Part shown: positions 19,888 through 30,710 of the stretch, one piece after another
How the letters are laid out: the number at the start of each line of letters is the position of its first letter
Numbering within the stretch: the first letter of the stretch is position 1
Source of the DNA: Manis javanica
Taxonomy: Eukaryota > Chordata > Mammalia > Pholidota > Manidae
Direction: 5' to 3'
DNA: 64,000 bases
Assembly: GCF_040802235.1 (NCBI RefSeq)
Contig: NC_133158.1
Location: 41,916,001 to 41,980,000, forward strand
Translations under genes and position numbers: made by a program
The notes under the pieces: model-generated
What the model was told of the DNA's origin: nothing
Seen by the model: the letters and a program-made list of their open reading frames with translations, nothing else
The model's database searches: none

Positions 19888-19905
19888 GCCCCACGTTGGG
19901 CGCCA
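19888..19905 (-). other. Primer-binding site, tRNA-Lys1,2
   Basis: TGGCGCCCAACGTGGGGC on the minus strand, two bases after the 5' LTR, matches the 18-base complement of tRNA-Lys1,2, the primer of simian type-D viruses. Confidence 0.95.
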
Positions 19906-19907
19906 CT

Positions 19908-20295
19908 TGTCCCGTCCAGCGGGACTTAGTTATTTGTGGGGACGAGGGGGATCCGACCTGAAAGAAAATGGGGGCGAGAGAAGAGCGAAGGCAAGACAGT
20001 ATTCTGATCAAGCCTTCAAATTTTATTGTAAGACGGGGGTAGATATACACCAGTGTTCAGGGGCAGAGTGGGCCATAGGATACTTGTAGGCAGGGGATTG
20101 GCTGCATAGCAGGGGTGGCGCAGCGAGTTACATTCTAATTGGTATATGATAATGGGGAAGGAGGGGGAGAAGAGTATCTCTTGGCGCGCGCGGGCTTTCT
20201 TGTTGGCGCGCGCGGGCTCGTAGCTGATCTCCAGGAAGTGAAGCAGGAACCTCATGAACTGTGGCCATCTTGTTGTCTTTGTGTGGCTCCCAACA
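19908..20295 (-). repeat. 5' LTR of the betaretrovirus
   Basis: 388 bp, identical base for base to 11461-11848. It contains the promoter that would drive the provirus leftwards, with the duplicated CpG-rich unit in U3 (at about 20182-20217). It is followed at 20296-20301 by the second copy of the ATGCTA target duplication. Confidence 0.97.
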
Positions 20296-20549
20296 ATGCT
20301 ATAGATGCACTACTTGTCTTCTCTGTGTTGTACAACCCTCCCCGTGCCGGCCCACCACACATTATGTGTGCTAATCTTGATGTCCCTTTCTCCCCTTTCT
20401 CCCTCCCTTCCCACGCTTCCTCCCCAGCCCCTTTCCCTTTGGTAACTGTTAGTCCGTTCCTGGGTTCTGTGATTCTGGTTCTATTTTGTTCCTTCAATTT
20501 TTTTCTTTATTCTTATACTCCACAGATGAGTGAAATCATTTGATACTTG

Positions 20550-23500
20550 TCTTTCTCTGCCTGGCTTATTTCACTGAGCATAATGCCCTCTAGCTCCATC
20601 CATGTTGTTGCAAATGGTAGGATTTGTTCTCTTCTTATGGCCAAATAATATTCCATTGTGTATATGTACCACATCTTCTTTATCCATTAATCTACTGATG
20701 GACACTTAGGTTGCTTCCATTTCTTGGCTATTGTAAATAGTGCTGCAATAAACATAAGAGTGCATATGTCTTTTTCAAACTGGGCTGCTGCATTCTTAGG
20801 GTAAATTCCTAGGAGTGGAATTCCTGGGTCAAGTGGTATTTGTAATTTGAGTTTTTTGAGGAATCTCCATACTACTTTCCACAATGGTTCAACTAGTTTA
20901 CATTCCCACCAGCAGTGTAGGAGGGTTCCCCTTTCTCCACATCCTCGCCAACATTTGTTCTTCTTTGTCTTCTGGATGGTGGCTATCCTAAGTGGTGTGA
21001 GGTGATACCTCATTGTGGTTTTAATTTTCATTTCTCTGATGATTAGCAATGTGGAGCATCTTTACATGTGCCTGCTGGCCATTTGAATTTCTTCTTTGGA
21101 GAAGTGTCTGTTCAGATCCTCTGCCATTTTTTAATTGGATTATTTGCTTTTTGTTTTTTGAGGTGTGTGAGCTCTTTATGTATTTTGGATGTCAACCCCT
21201 TATCGGATATGTCATTTATGAATATATTCTCCCATACTGTAGGATGTCTTTTTGTTCTATTGATGGTGTCCTTTGCTGTACAGAAGCTTCTCAGCTTAAT
21301 ATGGTCTTACTTGTTCACTTTTGCTTTTGTTTCCCTTGCCCAGGGAGATGTGTCCATGAAGAAATTGCTCATGTTTATGTCCAAGAGATTTTTGCCTATG
21401 TTTTCTTCTAAGAGTTTATGGTTTCATGACTTACATTCAGATCTTTGATCCATTTCGAATTTACTTTTGTGTATGGGGTTAGACAATGATCCAGTTTCAT
21501 TCTCTTACATGTAGCTGTCCAGTTTTGCCAACACCAGCTGTTGAAGAGACTGTAATTTCCCCATTGTATATTGATGGCTCCTTTATCGTATATTAATTGA
21601 TCATATATGTTTGGGTTAATATCTGGACTCTCTATTCTGTTCCACTGGTCTGTGGGTCTGTTCTTGTGCCAGTACCAAATTATCTTGATTACTGTGGCTT
21701 TGTAGTAGAGCTTGAAGTTGGGGAGCAAGATCCCCCCTGCTTTATTCTTCCTTCCCAGGATTGCTTTGGCTATTTGGGGTCTTTTGTGGTTCCGTGTGAA
21801 TTTTAGAACTATTTGTTCCAGTTTGTTGAAGAATGCTGTTGGTATTTTGATAGGGATTGCATTGAATCTTTAGATTGCTTTAGGCAGGATGGCCATTATG
21901 ACAACATTAATTCTTCCTACCCAAGAGAATGTGATGAGGGTCCATTTGCTAGTGTCCTCTTTAATTTCTCTTTAGAGTGTCTTGTAGATCTTAGGGTATA
22001 AGTATTTCACTTCCTGAGTTAGGTTTGTTCCTAGGAATTTTATTCTTTTTGATGCAATTGTGAATGGAATTGTTTCCCTGATTTCTCTTTCTGCTAGTTC
22101 ATCATTAGTATATAGGAATGCAACAGATTTCTGTGTATTAATTTTGTATCCAGCAACATTGCTGAATTCAAGTATTAGTTCTAGTAGTTTTGGAGTGGAG
22201 TCTTTAGGGTTTTTTATGTACAATATCATGTCATCTGCAAACAGTGACAGTTTAACTTCTTATTTACCTATTTGGATTGCTTGTATTTCTTTGTTTTGTC
22301 TAATTGCCGTGACTAGGACCTCCAGTACTACGTTGAATAAAAGTGGGGAGTGTGGGCATCCCTGTCTTGTTCCCGATCTTAGATAAAAAGGTTTCAGCTT
22401 CTTGCTTTTAAGTATGATGTTGGCTGTGGGTTTGTCATATATGGCCTTTATTATGTTGAGGTACTTGCCCTCTATACCCATTTTGTTGAGGGTTTTTATC
22501 ATGAATGGATGTTGAATTTTATCAAATGCTTTTTCAGCATCTATGGAGATGATCATGTGGTTTTTGTCCTTATTTTGTTGATGCGGTGGATGATGTTGAT
22601 GGATTTTTGAATGTTGTACCATCCTTGCATCCCTGAGATGAATCCCATTTGATCATGGTGTATGATCCTCTTGATGTATTTCTGAATTCAGTTTGCTAAT
22701 ATGTTGTTGAGTATTTTTGCATCTATGTTCATCAGGGATATTGGTCTGTAATTTTCTTTTTTTGTGGTGTCTTTGCCTAGTTTTGGTATTAGAGTGATTC
22801 TGGCTTCATAGATGAGGTTGGTAGTATTCCCCCTCTTCAATTTTTTTGGAAAACTTTAAGGAGAATGGGTATTAGGTCTTCTCTATTTGTCTAATAAAAT
22901 TCAGCAGTGAATCCATCTGGTCCAGGGATTTTGTTCTTGGGTAGGTTTTTGATTACCACTTCAATTTTGTTGCTGGTAATTGGTCTGTTTAGATTTTCTG
23001 TTTCTTCCTTGGTCAGTCTTGGAAGGTTGTATTTTTCTAGAAAGTTGTCCATTTCTTCTAGGTTTTCCATCCAGCTTGTTAGCATATAGATTTTCATAGT
23101 ATTCTGTAATAATTGTTTGTATTTCTGTGGTGTCCATTGTGGTTTTTTGTTTCTCATTTCTAATTCTGTTTACATGTGTAGATTCTCTTTTTCTCTTAAT
23201 AAGTCTGGCTAGGGGCTTATCTATTTTGTTTATTTTCCCAAAGAATCAGCTCTGGGTTTCATTGATTTTTTTTCCTATTGTTTTATTCTTCTCAATTTTA
23301 TTTATTTCTTCTCTGATCTTTATTATATACCTCCTTCTGCTGACTCTGGGCCTCATTTGTTCTTCTTTTTCCAGTTTAAATAATTGTGACTTTAGACTAT
23401 TCATTTGGGATTATTCTTCCTTCTTTAAATAGGCCTGGATTGCTATTTTCCTCTTAGAACTGCCTTCACTGCGTCCCACAGAAGTTGAGGCATTGTGCTG

Positions 23501-24360
23501 TTGTCATTTGTCCCCATATATTACTTGATCTCTGTTTTAATTTGGTCGTTGATCTATTGATTATTTAGGAGCATGTTGTTAAGCCTCCATGTGTTTGTGA
23601 ACCTTTTTGTTTTCTTTGTACAGTTTATTTCTAGTTCTATACCTTTGTGATCTGAGAAGTTGGTTGGTAGAATTTCAATCTTTTTGAATTTATTGAAGCT
23701 CTTTTTGTGGCCTAGTATGTGGTCTATTCTGGAAAATTTCCATATGCACTTGAGAAAAATGTGTATCCTGCTGCTTTTGGGTGTAGAGTTCTGCAGATGT
23801 CTGTTAGGTCCATCTGTTGTAGTGTGTTGTTCAGTGCGTCTGTGTCCTTACTTATTTTCTGTCAGGTTGATCTGCCCTTTGGAGTGAGTGGTGTGTTGAA
23901 CTGTCCTAAAATAAATGCATTGCATTCTGTTTCCTCTTTTTATTCTGTTAGTATTTGTTTCACATATGTTGGTGCTCCTGTGTTGGGTGCATATATATTT
24001 ACAATGGTTATATCCTCCTGTTGGACTGACATTGTTATCATTATGTAATGTCCTTCTTTATCTCTTGTTACTTTCTTTGTTTTGAAGTCTATTTTGTCTG
24101 ATACAAGTACTGCAACACCTGCTTTTTTCTCCCTATTGTTTGCATGAAATATCTTTTTCCATCCCTTCACCTTTAGTCTGTGTATGTCTTTGGGTTTGAG
24201 AGGAGTCTCTCGTAAGCAACATATAGATGGGTCTTGCTTTTTTATCCATTCTATTATTCTGTGTCTTTTGTTTGGTGCATTCAGTCCATTTATGTTTAGG
24301 GTGATTATCGATAGATATATACTTATTGCCATTGCAGGTATTGTATTCTTGGTTACCAAA
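20550..24360 (-). pseudogene. L1 ORF2 remnant (minus-strand L1)
   Basis: Pieces of the L1 endonuclease/reverse transcriptase are readable in several frames. The endonuclease N-terminus is at about 23940-24340, the RT core with Phe-Ala-Asp-Asp is near 22225-22245, and the C-terminal segments are at 20687-21049. Stops and frame shifts separate them, so no functional ORF2p can be made. Confidence 0.85.
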
Positions 24361-24869
24361 GGTTCAAGGGTAACTTCTTTACTATCTAACCATCTAACTT
24401 TAACTCACCTATTACAGTATTATAAACACAGTGTGATGATTTTTTATTTCTCTCCCTTAGTATTCTTCCTCCTCCACTTTTCATATGTTAGATGTTTTAT
24501 TCTATACTCTTTTATGTTTCCCTTGACTGCTTTTGTGGATAGGTGATTTTATTTTTTGCCTTTAGTATTTGGTTGGTCTGCTTTCTTTGCTATGATTTTA
24601 TTTTCTCTGGTGACATCTATTTAGCCTTAGGAGTACTTCCATCTAGAGCATTCCCTTTAACATACTTCATAGATGTGGTTTGTGGGGGGCAACTTTCCTC
24701 AACTTTTGCCTATCTGGAAATTGTTTAATGCCTCCTTCAAATTTAAATGATAATCTTGGTGGATACAGTATTCTTGTTTCAAAGCCTTTCTTTTTCATTG
24801 CATTAGATACATCATGCTATTCTCTTCTGCCCTGTAAGGTTTCTGTTGAGAAGTCTGATGATAGCCTGA

Positions 24870-25450
24870 TCAGTTTTCCTTTGTAGGTGATCTTTTTTCT
24901 CTCTCTCTGGCTGCCTTTAACTCCCTGTCTTTGTGTTTGGTCTTTGCCATTTTAATTATTATCTGTCTTGGCATTGTCCTCCTTGGGTCCCTTGTATTAG
25001 GAGATCTGTGGACTTCCATGGTCTGGAGTCCATGGTCTGGGAGACTATTTCCTTCTCCAGCTTGGTGACATTTTCGGCAGTTGTTTCCAGAAAGATACTT
25101 TCTATCCCTTTTTCTCTCTCTTCTTCTTCTGGTACCCCTATAATGTGAATATTGTTCCATTTGGATTAGTCACACAGTTCTTTTAATATTCTTTCATTCC
25201 TGGAGATTCTTTTATCTCTCTCTCCCTCGGCTACTATGTATTCCTGTTCTCTGATTTCTATCCCATTAAGAATCTCTTGCACCTCAGCCAGTCTGCTCTT
25301 AAGTCCTTCTATCAATTCTTTCATTTCTGTTTTCTCCCTCCGGACTTCATCTGTTAGCTCTTGCATATTTCTCTGCAGCTCCATCAGCATGGTTATGACT
25401 TTTATTTTGAATTCTTTTTCAGGAAGATTGGTTATATCTATCTCACCAGG
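24870..25450 (-). pseudogene. L1 ORF1 remnant (minus-strand L1)
   Basis: Coiled-coil and RNA-binding parts of ORF1p are readable at 25166-25390 and 24870-25160, separated by a stop. The 5'UTR follows at about 25451-26540. Confidence 0.8.
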
Positions 25451-26540
25451 CCCTCTCTCAGCATTGTTTGAGTGATTTTTGACTGGACCAGGTTCTTCTG
25501 CCTTTTCATGGCAATAGAAGTGATCACTGGCAAGTGGTACATGTCAGCTGGGAGAACAAAGTTCCTTCCTGCTTGCTGTTCACCTTGTCCTTCTCTGCTG
25601 CCTGTGCTGATTGCCTGTACACAGGAAGCAGTCTCTGCATTAATCCCCTGAGCTGCCCTGGGCAGTGCAGCCCTTGAGATGGCCTAGGGCACTGGCAGGC
25701 ATCACAGAGTAATGGCATGTGTTCTCCTGTGAGAATGGCATCCCATTGTGCCTTCTGGACCTTGCGCCGGCTTTCTCTGTCTGGTCTGGGCAGCTGCACG
25801 CCGGTCGCAGCCTTTGGGTCTGTCCCGGGTAGCTGTGCCCTGGGAGAAGATTCTGTGTGGTTGCTGTGGGTGGGGCTGTTCCCCAGCTGGTCTGCAGCAG
25901 TGGCAGGTCAGCCAGTTTGCTTGCAGTTCCTGTGGGGGGAGATGAACGGTAGGCTGCTTATTGCCGTTAGGGGCTTCAGAGCTGCGTTGCCACCCAGGGG
26001 GTTAGAGCACTTGACGTTCCTTAAAATTCCCAGCCTGCTGGGCTGAGTGTGCCAGGAAGATTCTATCCACCTGTTAAACCCTTGTCCCTTTAAGACTTTT
26101 AAGGTACCCGCTTTTCTTTTGTCCCAGGGCAGCTGGCTGTGGGGACCCATTCACAGTCTCTGTCTTGGATTTTATTTTTCCATTTCTCTAATATCCCATA
26201 CACCATGCAATGTGTGTCTGTTCTCCTGGTGCAGATTACTAGGGCTGGTTATTCAGCAGTCCTGGGCTCCCTCTCCCTCCCTGCTCCAACTCCTCTCCTT
26301 CTACCCAGTGAGCTGGGGTATGGGGAGTGCTTGGGTCCCGCCAGGTCACGGCTTTGTATCTTACCCTTTTCATAAGATGCTGAGTTCTTGCAGATGTAGA
26401 TGTAGCCTGGCTATTGTACTTTATCTTCTGGTCTCTCTTTTAGGAATAGTTGTTTTTGCTGTATTTTCAAAATATATATGGTTTTGGGAGTAGATTTCCT
26501 CCTCCTTCTTCACACCACCATCTTGAGCACCCCCTTCCTC

Positions 26541-27355
26541 CACATTGTTGTTCTAACCACTCCTACTGCCCTCAAAGTTACAGGTATCACTACGTGCATC
26601 CATCAGTCCAGAGTGAAATGGGCTCATAATCGGGACAAAGAAATACATCAGTGGAAGGCCCAGCCAGACCTCCAGATCCTCTCCGCCTCCGCATCTGACA
26701 CTTTCTGTCTGACTAATGAGCATGTGCACACTGTGGATCCTGACCCTCGCTGGAATGGAATCTCTCATCCTGGGCATTAACCTCTCTGCTGCTGCCCCCT
26801 GACTAAACTGTTCCTCAAAAAGTTGCCCTTTCTTTTGTCTATTGGGTAATTGTAAGTTGTTTTGCTGTGCTTACCTGTCTCTCCTAGCTGAACTCAAGTC
26901 TCAGCCTGCATTTCCAAAGTACCTCTCTGTAATGTTACCTCTATCAAGCTAACTGTAGAAAAGTTATAAAATGCATGGTCATCACCCAAGGGAGCCGCCT
27001 TCAGTGGCCCTCCACCCTTAGCACCTGTCCTCTCACACTCAAATAAGCCAGCCTGAGTGTAATGCTCAGCTGCATAAAAATAAACTAAGACTGAGAAAAA
27101 CTGGGTATTTTTTGTTAAGCACAAGCTTATCAAGAGTCTGAAGGACTCATTTCAACTTGTACACACAAGGCCCATACTGACAAATGCATAAAAACATAAT
27201 TATTTCTGTTCTTCACAAAGTACTCAGGACTTTAACAAAAAGTCACAAGGAAAAAAATCCTAGCTCAAAGCAATTAAAAGTATAAATACAAGCCATTATA
27301 ACCCTATCACAAACCAAAAGATGATGTCCGCTAAAACAAAGTGTTTAAACGGGCA
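26541..27355 (+). pseudogene. ERV-E end of pol and env remnant
   Basis: The integrase C-terminus resumes at about 26545 in line with the break at 11020 (a Val-Leu-Thr-Thr-Pro-Thr-Ala-Leu-Lys-Val stretch). Only about 0.7 kb separates this from the 3' LTR, so most of env is deleted. The remaining sequence gives only short broken frames. A purine-rich GAGAGGGGAG at about 27359-27368 is the likely polypurine tract. Confidence 0.7.
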
Positions 27356-27368
27356 TCAGAGAGGGGAG

Positions 27369-27677
27369 TAACAAGGAAAATATTCAACACAGCCATCAAG
27401 GTCAGCAAACTGCTTTTTTCCTCCTATTGGCCAAGCCCTCCCAGCTCCCTCCTCCCCTCCTCCAGGTTCCTCTGTTGCCCTGCACGTGCCGAAATGCCAC
27501 ATACCAAAGTAATATAAATCGCTCCCTTTGCTTGTGTTCAGGGCTCAGACCTTGGGAGATCACTCCCCTCTGAGCCTGCCAGTGTAAAAATAAATCCTCA
27601 ACACTCCAAGACCTCTGAGTGCCACTTGGTTCTTCCGTCAGCGATCCAGTCCAGGTTTTCCAGTATTTTCCGTAACA
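27369..27677 (+). repeat. 3' LTR of the ERV-E provirus
   Basis: 309 bp homologous to 5089-5387 over its whole length. The first bases read TAACAAGG where the 5' copy has TGATAAGG, so the TG terminus is mutated. The GGTT duplication follows at 27678-27681. Confidence 0.85.
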
Positions 27678-27681
27678 GGTT

Positions 27682-27946
27682 AAGTTAAAGAATAAGCTGG
27701 GCGTTTTTAGCAGGCTAAAGTAAATCTTACAATGGCATATCTAATTGGCACAATGAAGACGTGGGCTTAGCTCAGATACTTTTATCTGGGGAATATTTGG
27801 ATTTTCCAGGTTCCTCCTGGCCTTTGGAGCCTCAACTGATTAATTCATTAACTCTGTGAGTCTTTTCTTTCTCTCTAGTTATATCTGGTTAAGTCTTTAG
27901 AGTCCTTTCTAGTGGGGTTTACTGGCTTTTCTCTCTACCCCACTCA
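27682..27946 (-). repeat. LTR-A split by ERV-E, upstream U3 part
   Basis: In reverse complement this gives the U3 start of LTR-A ('ccactagaaaggactc', 'ttccccagataa', 'agcctgctaaaa') and stops at the ERV-E duplication. It continues at 5088 downwards. Confidence 0.7.
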
Positions 27947-29566
27947 TACCTATTTTTCTGCTTAACAAGAGGATTTGATGCCCATTGATATCCAGGCAGA
28001 TGATTTCCCTCCTGTCAGGGACTCCAAAGTGCAGCATATGTAGTTAGACACAGGGCTTTTTCTTCTCTGATGCAAATTACATGAAGTAAAATTGATCAGA
28101 ATTCCTGTTTGAAGCAGCACTACAAACAGCAAGGACAAATGTGTGTGGTCACATGTTCTGTCTACTCAAATGACCAAACAACAAATTTTGATCAACGACA
28201 CAGGAGGAAAGGCAGGTATCTTTATATTTTTGCAAAATAGTACTATGAAATTGTCATGTGAAGAAGCAATCAAAAAGTATGCAGCCAATAATTAAATTTT
28301 TATTAACTGTCTGACATGGAGAGTATGTCATGCAGTTAATGAAAATACCATGTTTCTGATTTTGTGAAGTTTATGGTATCTACCAGCTTTTAAAATCTGT
28401 AAGCCATTTTTTCTCATTCTAAATAATATTCACTTTCACACTTCATTTTTGATCCATAGTTCTGCATTATTTTTATTAGAAGCTGTCCAAATTCTATAGC
28501 TTCAGGCCTCACAAACCCTGAATCCATCCTTGCTAGTAGTCTGTATGTTCTCCTCTTTTTTGCTGATAATTTTCATTGAATTCCTTCTAACTGTAAGTTA
28601 CGGTCATCCATAGATATAAGAAATACTTGAAAAAAATACTTTCAATATATCTCACCAAGAAATGCATGTCCAATAAAATGTGCTTTTTAAGTTTAAAAGT
28701 GTTTGTTAAAATGGGACTTTATAAATAGATTAGTAAGATTTGCAAACAAAAGCTCTAAGAAAAATTAGGATTCATTATGATTTGAAGTTCATTTTTTAAA
28801 AAAGCTTTAACTTTCTCAAAAATTGAACAATTTGTTTAAAGTTTAAAACAAAATTTTAAATATTAATTTTAAGAATATATCTTCGGTACAAGAATCTATC
28901 AGACACAAAGGAACTCATTTGACACTTTTTAAAATAAAAAGCATTAAACTATTAAATTTTGCAGATAAAAAGAAACTGAAGTAAAAATAATGACATGTTT
29001 TTCAAGAGGTACTGGTTCCTAAAAACCTCCCCAAATCAAGAAACAGACTGTGAGAAAGGAGGCAGGGCTTCCGGGGTTCTGGTTTCTATTTTAGGCAGCC
29101 CCATTCACCTGCCCGAAAGATGGGCAGAGGGGCCCTCAGGTTACCTCCCCATACCCCTTCTGCCTCCTCCTTCTTTGGCCTGTAGGATTTTCTCAGGGTT
29201 TGCAAGTTTCATTCTGTCTTGCAATCACATCCCTGTTGTTTCTACCGTCAAGCCTCTGCCATAACTTTTCATGGTAAATGTCCCAAGTTTTAATGTTTCT
29301 TCATCTCTGCTTGGCTGGGCCTCACTGTCTAGCTTCCCGCAGGTGATACATATTCTGAGGAAAGGCAGTGAGAAGATGGTATAAAAGGAGGACAGACAAA
29401 AATGGTTTCACCAGTTAGATGTCCAAACAGATGGAAAAGAAAATGTGTTGAGAAATATATATGGGAAAATTTACTCAAAATGAAGAATTGGGTCAAGTAA
29501 TGGAAAGAGCAAGTAGGACGGAGAAACAGACACATGGTTTTAATCAAAGTAACTTGCTTCTTATGT
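27947..29566. other. Non-coding, AT-rich sequence
   Basis: No gene or recognisable young repeat. The sequence is AT-rich with short chance reading frames; ancient repeats may be present but I cannot name them. Confidence 0.5.
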
Positions 29567-29571
29567 CCAAG

Positions 29572-29871
29572 TGTAACTCTGGGGAGATGAAATCTGGAGG
29601 CAAAATACCAGAATCAGTCAAAGGGAGAAATAATGTTTAAAACCCATTTATTGCTTACAAACTGCGGTCTGGGGCCATTTCTCTCTCCTGCTCTGGCAGA
29701 AGCAACCAAGGCCTCCGCCCAACCTCTCAGGTTCTGATAAGCCTTAGGTGCCCAGGTAATTACCCAATGATATGGAGATGAATTACCTCTCTCCACAGCT
29801 GAGGAACACCTGTTGATGTGCAGATGCACTAAAGTCAGGCAAGATATTCTGGAAATGTTACAATACCCACA
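29572..29871 (-). repeat. LTR-B solo LTR with 5-bp target duplication
   Basis: 300 bp, TGTGGGTA... to ...GTTACA on the minus strand, flanked by CCAAG at 29567-29571 and 29872-29876. AATAAA (in 'gcaataaatggg' on the minus strand, near 29648) is the poly(A) signal. A second copy lies at 46757-47107 on the plus strand. It formed by recombination between the LTRs of a lost provirus. Confidence 0.8.
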
Positions 29872-29876
29872 CCAAG

Positions 29877-30365
29877 CCTGAAGAAAACACATAACCACAT
29901 TCAGTGAGATAAAGTTACTGATTAGATTAGCACAAATCAGAGGTGACAATACGTGTTGTCAAGGGGCATGGGGGACAGGTGCATTCATAAACTGTTAGAA
30001 AATTGCAAACAGACTGACCTTTCAGGATGGCAGCTTGCTGTGCCTAGCAGTCTCTGGTTTCCCCAGCCACTCAGCCAAGGGGTGCACTACACAGTGACCT
30101 GTTCCCTCTCGGCCCTGCTCTCCTCCCTTCCAACTGTGTTGTGCATATTACTGTAGGGCCTTAGCCCTGTTTCCATGATGAACCTTCCCAAGGACTTAAA
30201 AGAGAGAACAGAATCGTGAGCTTCCTAGTGCCCATCACCCAGTGCCAACAATTACCCACATTTTGCCACCTTCTGTCTTCTCTGCTGCCCACTCCTCCCC
30301 CATTTTTTGTAACTGTGTGGTTTTTTTTATTAATCAGAAGGCTAAATTCTTTTTCTACAGGATAG
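29877..30365. other. Non-coding sequence
   Basis: Nothing recognisable beyond a short T run at about 30322-30330. Confidence 0.4.
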
Positions 30366-30710
30366 AGCCTGTTATGGGCTGAATGTTTGTCTCCCCCAGT
30401 TCACGTACTGAAGCCCTCCCCCACGGTGTGCTGGTCTCTGGAGGGCAGTAGGGCTCGATGACATCGTGAGGGTGGGGCCTCCCTGAAATCCGCATCCCTG
30501 AGAGACACAGGGCTGCTTGGGCCCCATCCCCGTCCCTCTTCCTCCACCTGCAGTGAGGACAAAGCTAGTGGGTGGCCTCTGCACCAGGAAGGGCTCTCAC
30601 CCAACGCTGACCCTGCACACTGCGGTCTGGGACTCCAGCCTGTGGAGCTGAGAATACATGTCTGTGGTTTCGGCCCCTGCATCCGTGGTGTTTTGTTAGC
30701 CCGCAGAGCT
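30366..30710 (+). repeat. Old interspersed repeat ('gttatgggctgaatg...ttttgttagcccg')
   Basis: The start, the GTGAGGGTGGGGCC block and the end 'gtggtgttttgttagcccg' match a common ancient mammalian interspersed repeat whose family name I do not assign. A related inverted piece occurs at about 55018-55195. Confidence 0.6.

Larger units (their letters stand above)
11345..26540 (-). mobile_element. Full-length L1 (minus), split by a betaretrovirus
   Basis: About 6.35 kb of L1 in reverse orientation, excluding the provirus at 11461-20295 and one copy of its duplication. The 3'UTR is at 11345-11460 and 20302-20550, ORF2 remnants at about 20550-24360, ORF1 remnants at about 24870-25450, and the 5'UTR runs up to about 26540, where an AAGATGG motif marks the 5' end. 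It inserted into ERV-E pol. Both ORFs are broken, so the element is dead, but it was complete on insertion. Confidence 0.85.

Noticed and set aside
21049..24886. Many plus-strand reading frames rich in Phe, Leu, Ser and Cys
   Set aside because: They are antisense shadows of the minus-strand L1; similar antisense frames recur in the other L1 copies.
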